Source of the DNA: Acidobacteriota bacterium
GTDB taxonomy: Bacteria > Acidobacteriota > Blastocatellia > RBC074
Length of the DNA stretch: 13,309 nucleotides
Direction of reading: 5' to 3'
NCBI GenBank assembly: GCA_017991275.1
Contig: JAGNMH010000062.1
Location: 1-13,309 of the forward strand
Shown here one piece after another: positions 7,433 to 13,309 of the stretch. Position numbers and translations under genes: made by a program. The notes beneath the pieces were generated by a model. The model worked only from the letters and a program-made list of their open reading frames with translations. It did not search any database and was not told the origin of the DNA. Numbering within the stretch: the stretch's first letter is position 1; every line of letters begins with the position of its first letter.

Positions 7433-8503
7433 TTACTTTTTGCCCAGTGGAATTTGCACATTGAACGAATACTCGCGCGCTGGCGTCACGTCTGCCGCGC
7501 ATAGCAGCGAGACGAGCTTGCCGCGCTCAAACCAAAGCTGAGGGCGTTCCAGCGAATTCATCTTTTGCTTCTCGCCATTTGCCCATTGCACTTCCATCGT
7601 CGCCACAAGCGGATGCCGTGACAATTTCCAGTCGAAGCCGTCCGCCGATTCAAACAACGCCAGCGACTTGCCTGCGTTGGTGAAATAGCCTTCGTTGTCT
7701 TTGACGATGGCGCGATATTTTTTGCCGTCGTGCCAAATGTACGGGTCTTCGGCAGCGAACGCGACGCCCTCTTTTACGAAGACGGGGTTGGGATGTTTTT
7801 TGAACGAGCCAGTCGGGCTTTCACTCGTCGCTACGCAATGCAACACCGGGCCGCCAAACGGCATTTTGTTTTTATCGCCGACCGCTTTGTAGACCATCAA
7901 GAAACCGCCGTCCGGGCGTTTGGTAACGCTTGGATTGGAACACATCAACGCGTCGTAAAATCCGGCAGTTGGTTCGATCAACGGCTTATCAAATCGCTGC
8001 CAAGGCCCCAGCGGGTGATCGGCGACGGCGACGCCAATACGTTGATTGTTGCGATGTGTCCAGTTAAGGGATTTCATCGCTACGCCGTCACCGGTGTTGC
8101 CCATGTAATAGAGATAATATTTTTTGCCGAACCGATGCACGGTCGGATTGTGCGTGCAAAGCCCGTCCCAGAATTGTTTGCCGCGCACGGGCAAGGCCAC
8201 GGTTTTGAAGGTGAACGGCCCCAACGGACTCTTGCCCACTGCGACTGCGACTTCTGAATGCGTGACCCAGGCGTTGTGTCCCAGCGCGCGCGGCCAGCGC
8301 GAAAACAGCAGATAATATTTGCCATCATCGGCTTTCGTCAGCGTGCCGCACCAAACGTAATAATCGGGCAGCTCAAATTTCGCCGTCAGCGGAATCGGTC
8401 GCAGCAGCTTTTGAAAGTCAAGCGCATCGGCGTTGTGTTGCGACCACAGCGCCGCGCCCGCCAGCGTTTGCCCGATGAATTGCCTGCGTGATGAGAGTGC
8501 CAT
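7433..8503 (-). CDS. Tat-exported glycoside hydrolase, five-bladed propeller of the GH43/GH62/GH117-like clan
   Basis: This encodes 356 residues from ATG 8503-8501. That start gives a proper twin-arginine signal (SSRRQFIGQTLAGAAL); an ATG 17 codons upstream would add an odd leader that overlaps GH16. The mature part has the blade pattern of the GH43_62_32_68_117_130 superfamily: WCGTLTKADDGKYYLLFSRW (51-70), CTHNPTV (116-122), MCSNPSV (187-193), AEDPYIW (251-257) and LERPQLW (318-324). Repeated segments such as SPLGPFTF, HPLGPWQR and SPTGSFKK mark blade edges. Relatives remove sugars such as arabinose, xylose or anhydrogalactose from the non-reducing end. The exact GH family and substrate are not decidable by eye; the HNP and EDP motifs are typical of the clan. 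It lies 16 bases after GH16 and 5 bases before the MFS gene. Confidence 0.82.
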   Translation of the reverse strand: MALSSRRQFIGQTLAGAALWSQHNADALDFQKLLRPIPLTAKFELPDYYVWCGTLTKADDGKYYLLFSRWPRALGHNAWVTHSEVAVAVGKSPLGPFTFKTVALPVRGKQFWDGLCTHNPTVHRFGKKYYLYYMGNTGDGVAMKSLNWTHRNNQRIGVAVADHPLGPWQRFDKPLIEPTAGFYDALMCSNPSVTKRPDGGFLMVYKAVGDKNKMPFGGPVLHCVATSESPTGSFKKHPNPVFVKEGVAFAAEDPYIWHDGKKYRAIVKDNEGYFTNAGKSLALFESADGFDWKLSRHPLVATMEVQWANGEKQKMNSLERPQLWFERGKLVSLLCAADVTPAREYSFNVQIPLGKK

Positions 8504-8519
8504 ATTCAAATTGTAAGCA

Positions 8520-9278
8520 TCAGTGTTTCTGCGCAAAAAATCGCACGTAATCAAACTCGGCGTATGCAGGCAGCACGCTGTCGTCTACTTTGTCCGTTTT
8601 GCCGAGCGGGGCGGCTATTGAAGTCAGCCAGATGCTCACGTCGCCCAGCGGGACATTCGTGACATCGCGCGTGTCTACGACCTTGCCGTCGAAGTAATAC
8701 CTGACCGTGGTCGGCGTGAATTCGCAGCCCCAAACGTGAAAGTCCGCCGTCAAATCCGGCGTGGCGATGTGCCTTGCGCCCTGCGCTTTGGGCGTTGGTT
8801 TGTAGCCATGAACATTGGTCGAATAGTCGTTCGGGTTGATCGAATCCTGTTCGCACACGTCCAATTCCTGATCGCGGTCGTCGCCATTGCGCATCATCCA
8901 AAACGAAGTGTGCCAGCCTTTGCCACGCGGCATTTTGAGCCGCGCTTCGTAATAGCCAAATTTGAATTCGCGCTTGCTGATGACGCCACCCGCTGTGTAA
9001 TCAGTGTTGCCGAACTTCTCTTTCTTCAAAACCAGGCGCAGCTTGCCATCTGCAACCGAAACATTCTCAGGGCGCTGCGTGCTCCAGAATCGTTCGCCTG
9101 TGCGGTAATTCCAGTCTTTCGTGTTTACGGCCTTCCCGCCGAATTCATCGTGCCAAAGCAGTTTGTATCCGGCCAAAGAGCCATCGCTCACGTACGGCGC
9201 AATGCGCTGCGTTTGCGCTGAAGCCAGCGGCAAGGCGATTAAGAAGCAAACGATCAAGATCAAGAGAGTGCGCTTCAT
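8520..9278 (-). CDS. Secreted GH16 family glycoside hydrolase
   Basis: This 252-residue protein has a Sec signal peptide (MKRTLLILIVCFLIALPLASA, about residues 1-21). The catalytic GH16 motif ExDxxE is clear as ELDVCE (138-143), with Glu138 the expected nucleophile and Glu143 the acid/base. Other family marks are LLWHDEF (40-46), ENVSVADGKLRL (71-82), GVISKREFKFGYYEARLKMP (98-117), WHTSFWMM (122-129) and the closing AEFDYVRFF (240-248). GH16 enzymes cut beta-1,3 or beta-1,4 bonds in beta-glucans and galactans (laminarinases, agarases, porphyranases, carrageenases). The substrate loops do not let me choose. It is one compact catalytic domain with no binding module. Its ATG overlaps the stop of the enolase-family gene (ATGA). 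Confidence 0.95.
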   Translation of the reverse strand: MKRTLLILIVCFLIALPLASAQTQRIAPYVSDGSLAGYKLLWHDEFGGKAVNTKDWNYRTGERFWSTQRPENVSVADGKLRLVLKKEKFGNTDYTAGGVISKREFKFGYYEARLKMPRGKGWHTSFWMMRNGDDRDQELDVCEQDSINPNDYSTNVHGYKPTPKAQGARHIATPDLTADFHVWGCEFTPTTVRYYFDGKVVDTRDVTNVPLGDVSIWLTSIAAPLGKTDKVDDSVLPAYAEFDYVRFFAQKH

Positions 9279-10567
9279 ACGATGACTTTGGCCAGCTCCT
9301 TTTCATTAAACTCGACGCCCAGGCCGGGGCGTTCTGGTACGCGCGCGCTGCCCGGTTTGAATTCCAGCGGTTCTTTCAACAACACGTTGCCAAACGGACC
9401 TTCGGTTTTATTGCCGCCTTCGATGATGACGAAATTGGCCGTGGCCACAGCCAGATGCAGCGAAGCCGCAACATATGGTGCAGTGCCGGTGCTGACGTGC
9501 GGCGACCACAGCACGCCGTGCATATCGGCCAGCGTTGCGATGCGTTTGCATTCGGTGATGCCTCCGGCGCGGCAAACGTCGGGGTTAATCATGTCGCAGG
9601 CTTTCACCGCAAATAGGTCGCGGAACTGAAAGCGATTCGACAAGCCTTCGCCTACGCAAACGGGCGTGCTGAGCGCGGCGGCCAAACGTGGGTAGCCGGT
9701 CGTGTCTTCGGGCATCAACGCATCTTCCCACCAACCGATGCCGGACATTTGGTCGAGTTCTCTGCCGAGTTGTTCGGCTTCGTGCAATTTGAACGCGCCC
9801 AGCGAATCGAGCAGCAGTTGCGCGCGGCCTTTGACGGCTTGCGTGACGGCGGCCAGGCGATCCAGTCCGCGCGAATTTGCGCCTTTGCCGAGTTCGGTTT
9901 TCATCGCTGTGTAGCCCGCTTCGACAGCGCGCACGGCTTTGTCTTTCAACTCTTCGGCAGAGGAACTGCTGATGCCGAGATAGGTTGGCACAGTGTCGCG
10001 GTATTTGCCGCCGAGCAGCACGTACAACGGTTGCCCGGTGAATTTGCCGAGAATGTCCCAGAGCGCCAGATCAATCCCCGCGATGGCTTCGGTGAAAGGC
10101 GCAGTGGCATAGCCGCGCAATCGTTCGCTGGAATACATCCGTTCCCACAACACTTCGACGTTGCGCGCATCCTGCCCGATCACCAACGGCGCGAGCATGT
10201 CGCTGATGATCGTTTGATGAACGCGCGGCGCGGCGGGCGCATGGCATTCGCCCCAACCGATCAAGCCTTGATCGGTTGTGACTTTAACGATGACCGCTTG
10301 CGTGTAACCGTTGAAGCGCGAAGGGCTGGCGTGATCGAGCCGATCCCACAAACCTGTGCCGCCCGTGCGATTGCCAACCGGAGGCATGACGATCAACTCT
10401 TCCGGCGTTTTTTTGTCTTTTGGCGTACGAATGACAAAGGGTTCAACCTTGGTGATCTTTAGCGGACTTGTACCAATTCGACCGCGAACAACATCCGGGG
10501 ATTGCGCTAACAGATCACCCGTCACCGCAAACGCCCCGCCTAGTTTGAGAAGTTCTCGTCTTTTCAT
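9275..10567 (-). CDS. Tat-exported mandelate racemase/muconate lactonizing enzyme family protein
   Basis: This 430-residue enolase-superfamily enzyme has an N-terminal twin-arginine signal (MKRRELLKLGGAFAVTGDLL), unusual because most family members are cytoplasmic. The capping domain ends with IAGIDLALWDILGKFTGQPL (162-181). In the barrel, AMKTELG (221-227) sits where the family has KxK, so the second Lys is replaced by Glu225. Metal ligands are Asp254 (LLLDSLGAF), Glu281 (GWWEDA) and Glu307 (CVGEGLS). Asp330 (NPDVCRAGG) and His357 (SPHVSTG) form the usual His-Asp dyad. This points to a metal-dependent enzyme acting on a carboxylate, probably a sugar-acid dehydratase or cycloisomerase using the His base. 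It is paralogous to the gene at 1-427. No good Shine-Dalgarno is visible before the ATG (only AAGG about 14 bases away). It starts 30 bases after the receptor's terminator. Confidence 0.92.
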   Translation of the reverse strand: MKRRELLKLGGAFAVTGDLLAQSPDVVRGRIGTSPLKITKVEPFVIRTPKDKKTPEELIVMPPVGNRTGGTGLWDRLDHASPSRFNGYTQAVIVKVTTDQGLIGWGECHAPAAPRVHQTIISDMLAPLVIGQDARNVEVLWERMYSSERLRGYATAPFTEAIAGIDLALWDILGKFTGQPLYVLLGGKYRDTVPTYLGISSSSAEELKDKAVRAVEAGYTAMKTELGKGANSRGLDRLAAVTQAVKGRAQLLLDSLGAFKLHEAEQLGRELDQMSGIGWWEDALMPEDTTGYPRLAAALSTPVCVGEGLSNRFQFRDLFAVKACDMINPDVCRAGGITECKRIATLADMHGVLWSPHVSTGTAPYVAASLHLAVATANFVIIEGGNKTEGPFGNVLLKEPLEFKPGSARVPERPGLGVEFNEKELAKVIV

Positions 10568-10575
10568 GATTGTGG

Positions 10576-10593
10576 TTTCTGCCTTAACAGAAA
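10576..10593 (-). other. Small hairpin ahead of the exported enolase-family gene
   Basis: On the minus strand TTTCTG (10593-10588) and CAGAAA (10581-10576) form a 6-base stem with loop TTAAGG. It follows the receptor terminator and sits just before the start codon. CAGAA could also pair with the 3' arm of the terminator, so alternative folds are possible. No ligand-binding fold is recognised. Confidence 0.35.
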
Positions 10594-10625
10594 ACTAGGG
10601 GGCAGAAATGGATGGTTCTGCCCCC
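10591..10625 (-). terminator. Rho-independent terminator after the TonB-dependent receptor gene
   Basis: On the minus strand GGGGGCAGAA (10625-10616) pairs perfectly with TTCTGCCCCC (10607-10598) around an 8-base loop. TAGTTTT follows (10597-10591). The stem begins 22 bases after the receptor's stop codon. It should end most receptor transcripts, leaving the downstream enzyme operon to read-through or its own promoter. Confidence 0.85.
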
Positions 10626-10647
10626 TGTTCCTTCTGAAACCAACCAG

Positions 10648-13309
10648 TTAAAAGATCAACTTCAAGCCCAACTGCATCAGGCGTGGATCGCGTGATCCGG
10701 TGATGCGACCAAAGGCATCATTGTTGTTCGTTCCGCCGGGTCCAGCGCCAAACGAACCGTTCGGCGTGCCCAGGTTGACATGGTTCGGCGCGTTGAAGGC
10801 TTCAGCGCGGAATTGCAGCTTCAGCCGTTCGGTGATGGTGAAGTTCTTGAACACCGACAGGTCAATGATGATCGCGCCTGGGTTGCGGAACTGGCTGATC
10901 GCGCGCGGCGTGTTGCCGAACACGTACAAAGCCGGATTCACGAAGGCAGCCGGATTGAACCATTGCACGCCGCGTTGCGGATTGGCGTCGGTGAAACCGC
11001 CGGGCAATTCCAGACTGCCGATCCAATCGGGGCGATTGGCCAGACCGTTATTCGCGCCGCGCACCGAAGTCGGCGTGCCGGCCACAATCGTCGTGATTGT
11101 GTTCAATTGCCAACCGCCCAGAACGTTGTTGGCCACGCCGTTTTTGAAATCGAAGCGTTTGCCCGTGCCGAAAGGCAGTTCGACCAAACCGCTGACCACC
11201 AGACGATGCGGCACGTTCGACGGGTCTTCCGAACGCTCGGCGCGCCGGTTGTACAAACCGTTCTGATAGCCGAAATCGTTGCCGCCTTCCGAACCGATGA
11301 AGTTCAAGCCGTTGAAGATCGAATCGCTGATGAGTTTGGCGAAGGTGTACGAAGCCAACACCGTGAAGCCTTTGGAAAAGCGTTTTTCCGCCGACACCAG
11401 CATTGAGTGATAAATTGAATTGCCCGCGTGCGGCGCCTGGACGGTGATGCCGCCGACATACGGGAAAGGACGCAACGCCTGAGCCTGTGTGATGGTCGCT
11501 CCGCCGAATGCGCCCGGCACTTTGCCGGCAAACGGGTTGGGAACTTGATTGGTCAATCGTCCCGCCAAACCGAATTCACGAATCTTCGCCGGATCGGCTT
11601 GATTCAAATCGTAGCTGCCGGACAGCAAGTGAGTGCCGTGATTGGCCGAATAAGCGACTTCGACCAGGAAGCCTCCGCCGAGTTGTTGTTGCAAGGACAG
11701 ATTCCATTGCTGCGACATCGGCGTGCGCGAAATTTGTTCCTTGAACGAGGCGCTGGACGTGGCGAAAAAGTTCGGGCCCAGGCGCGCGCCCAAGGGTTGA
11801 TTCGGCGCGAAGGGAAAACCGTCCTTGAATTGAAATGCCGTCAGCAGATTGTTGCCGTTCGGCGCAGGGTAAGCCGTCGTCGTTCCGGCAAAACCGTTCG
11901 TGCTTTCGTAATTGGCGTTCCAATAAGAAAACAGCGCCGACATAAAAATGCCGTAGCCGCCGCGCACGACGGTTTTCTGATTGCCGCGAACGTCCCACGA
12001 AAAACCCACGCGCGGCGCGAAGTCGTTTTTGTCGTCTTCGGAAAAGGTTTGCCCGTAATCAACGCAGGCGTATTGCGTCGCTCCGGCCAGTCCGTTGGTC
12101 GGATTGGTGACGAATGGATTGAACATCGAAGTGCCGCAGCGCCGTTCGTAAGGTTGTTGCTGGTAATCGTAACGCAAGCCCACATTGAGGCTCAGGCGGC
12201 GGCGAATCTTCCATTCATCGTTGGCGTAAAAGCCATACGATTTGCCGACTTCGGATTCGCCCAGGTGAGTTGTGACGGACGCGCTGCCGACCGCGCCAAG
12301 CAAAAACGTGGCGAATTGATTGCCGGTGTTGATGCGGTTGCCGGCGATGGGCGCGGCGTTGTCGGTCAGCGTCGTCGGAAACTGAAAGTCGCCGGACGGC
12401 GAGCTTTTTTGCAGGTTGTTGGCCTGCGTCAGTCGCAACTCCGTGCCGAATTTGACGGTGTGATTTCCGTGCAGCCAGGTCAGCGAATCGAACAATTGCC
12501 ACACCGAGCCACCGCGTTTGCCCACAGTGCCGGTGTTGAATCCCGGCAAACCGTTGTTCGGACGCGGCAACACATCGGGCGGAACAATTGACGGCAAACC
12601 CAATTGCGAAGGCAGATTCTGATCGGCGCTCGCCACCTTGAATTCAAAAATCTGCCGCGCCACGCCGATGCGGAATTCGTGAATCAGGTTCGGCGTGAAG
12701 TTGTGAATGTCCGACAGCACAACGTTGTGTCCGCGAAACGGGTCGGTCCGTTGGCGCACAATCGGATCGGGATAAAGATTCCCTGTGCCGTTGTCGGTGA
12801 ACTGTTTGTAAAAGGTGTAACGCGCCGTGAAGTTGTTCTTTTCCGAAAAGCGATGATCCACGCGCGAAGTGTGATTGGTCAGCGTGCGTTTGTTGCTGAC
12901 CGCGCCGAAGAAATTGTTCAGGTTGGTAAAGGCATTGTCCGCCGTGCGATTGGGCAGCGGATAAAACCGCAGGAAGTTTTTCGACACCGGGTCAATCCGA
13001 TTTGCCGGAATGATGTTGCCTGGGAACGGGTCGCGCAGAAAGCCTTGACCGCTCGGATTCGGGCGCGTGGTCGCCGGATCGTAGATGATGATCGGTTTGC
13101 CGGTGGCGTCGGCCAGTTTTGAAAAATCGCCGTTGCGGAAGGCTTCGGTCGGCAAGGTGTAAAAGCCCGAAGCGTTGGTCACGAACTGATAGCCTTCGTA
13201 GTTGTAAAAGAAAAAGCTGCGGTCGCGTCCGTCGTAACCCAGCGGGCCAAAGACTTTGCCCGGCAAGCGAATCGGCCCGCCAATCGAACCGCCGTATTGG
13301 TTGTAACGC
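10648..13309 (-). CDS. TonB-dependent receptor, Oar-like (N-terminal part missing at window edge)
   Basis: The frame stays open to the right edge; 886 residues plus the stop are visible. The first visible residues are RYNQYGGSIGGPIRLPG, followed by RDRSFFFYNYEGY (the GGSIGGPI and FFFxNYEGY signature of Oar-like receptors, near the plug/barrel boundary). An internal TTG at 13266-13264 is not the real start. Long stretches of amphipathic strands follow, such as FSEKNNFTARYTFYK, EFRIGVARQIFEFKV, WKIRRRLSLNVGLRYDYQQQ and KGFTVLASYTFAKLISDSIF. The protein ends LGLKLIF, with the C-terminal Phe expected by the outer-membrane assembly machinery. Two Cys (RRCGTSMF and QYACVDYG) could form a loop disulfide. 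It lacks a signal peptide, a CarboxypepD_reg-like domain and most of the plug only because they lie outside. Position beside glycosidases suggests oligosaccharide uptake, although many Oar-like proteins have no known ligand. Confidence 0.93.
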   Translation of the reverse strand, partial: RYNQYGGSIGGPIRLPGKVFGPLGYDGRDRSFFFYNYEGYQFVTNASGFYTLPTEAFRNGDFSKLADATGKPIIIYDPATTRPNPSGQGFLRDPFPGNIIPANRIDPVSKNFLRFYPLPNRTADNAFTNLNNFFGAVSNKRTLTNHTSRVDHRFSEKNNFTARYTFYKQFTDNGTGNLYPDPIVRQRTDPFRGHNVVLSDIHNFTPNLIHEFRIGVARQIFEFKVASADQNLPSQLGLPSIVPPDVLPRPNNGLPGFNTGTVGKRGGSVWQLFDSLTWLHGNHTVKFGTELRLTQANNLQKSSPSGDFQFPTTLTDNAAPIAGNRINTGNQFATFLLGAVGSASVTTHLGESEVGKSYGFYANDEWKIRRRLSLNVGLRYDYQQQPYERRCGTSMFNPFVTNPTNGLAGATQYACVDYGQTFSEDDKNDFAPRVGFSWDVRGNQKTVVRGGYGIFMSALFSYWNANYESTNGFAGTTTAYPAPNGNNLLTAFQFKDGFPFAPNQPLGARLGPNFFATSSASFKEQISRTPMSQQWNLSLQQQLGGGFLVEVAYSANHGTHLLSGSYDLNQADPAKIREFGLAGRLTNQVPNPFAGKVPGAFGGATITQAQALRPFPYVGGITVQAPHAGNSIYHSMLVSAEKRFSKGFTVLASYTFAKLISDSIFNGLNFIGSEGGNDFGYQNGLYNRRAERSEDPSNVPHRLVVSGLVELPFGTGKRFDFKNGVANNVLGGWQLNTITTIVAGTPTSVRGANNGLANRPDWIGSLELPGGFTDANPQRGVQWFNPAAFVNPALYVFGNTPRAISQFRNPGAIIIDLSVFKNFTITERLKLQFRAEAFNAPNHVNLGTPNGSFGAGPGGTNNNDAFGRITGSRDPRLMQLGLKLIF

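Noticed and set aside
7428..7502. Longer start for the intact MFS transporter
   Set aside because: The extra 25 residues overlap the glycosidase gene, are polar, and are absent from the alignment with the decayed copy.
11428..12591. A 387-codon open frame on the plus strand
   Set aside because: It lies entirely antisense to the receptor gene, has an arginine-rich, low-complexity translation without family motifs, and the minus-strand frame shows clear receptor signatures.
13264..13266. TTG as the receptor's start codon
   Set aside because: The frame is open to the window edge and the residues before it (NQYGGSIGGPI) are conserved receptor sequence, so the gene is simply cut.
1..13309. CRISPR array, tRNA, rRNA, transposase or phage integrase
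   Set aside because: No regular repeat-spacer pattern, no RNA-gene signature and no transposase-like frame were found on reading both strands; the only repeats are the short ones listed.

Overview
All recognisable genes in this window lie on the minus strand, so transcription runs from the right end to the left. The organism is most likely an acidobacterium, perhaps of the Blastocatellia type. This rests on a large Oar-like TonB-dependent receptor with the N-terminal GGSIGGPI signature, on many Tat-exported redox enzymes, on a C-terminally discoidin-like FAD oxidoreductase and on a moderate GC content. Planctomycetes or Verrucomicrobia are possible but fit the receptor less well. No rRNA, tRNA, CRISPR array, insertion sequence or regulator gene is visible.

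Region 1 (10648-13309) is the receptor, open at the right edge. A strong intrinsic terminator (10598-10625) follows it. Region 2 (4112-10567) is a tightly packed run: a Tat-exported enolase-superfamily enzyme, a secreted GH16 glycoside hydrolase, a Tat-exported five-bladed-propeller glycosidase of the GH43/GH117 type, an MFS transporter of the hexuronate/aldonate type, a short ApbE-type flavin transferase and a Tat-exported Gfo/Idh oxidoreductase. Most junctions overlap (ATGA, TAATG) or are under 20 bases. Region 3 (638-4013) follows a 98-base gap holding an inverted repeat. It has a Tat-exported FAD-dependent oxidoreductase and an 8-base-overlapping secreted protein of unknown function. Region 4 (1-638) is a decayed MFS transporter, fused by deletion to the tail of an unidentified gene, and then the start of a second, cytoplasmic enolase-superfamily enzyme that runs off the left edge.

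Together this looks like a carbohydrate utilisation locus. The receptor would take up oligosaccharides released by GH16, the glycosidase would trim them in the periplasm, and periplasmic oxidoreductases (Gfo/Idh, FAD enzyme) plus an exported enolase-type dehydratase or cycloisomerase would convert the sugars or sugar acids. The MFS carrier would import the acid for the cytoplasmic enolase-type enzyme. The polysaccharide is not identifiable from sequence alone. GH16, a GH117-clan glycosidase and enolase-type enzymes are also found together in agar and carrageenan pathways, so an anhydrogalactose-containing or similar galactan is one hypothesis.

The most notable points are the frameshifted MFS/unknown chimera at 424-638, the four Tat-dependent enzymes in one operon, the exported enolase homologue with a KxE in place of the usual KxK, an ApbE with no visible target, an unassigned secreted 474-residue protein, and a terminator so close to the next gene that it may act as an attenuator.
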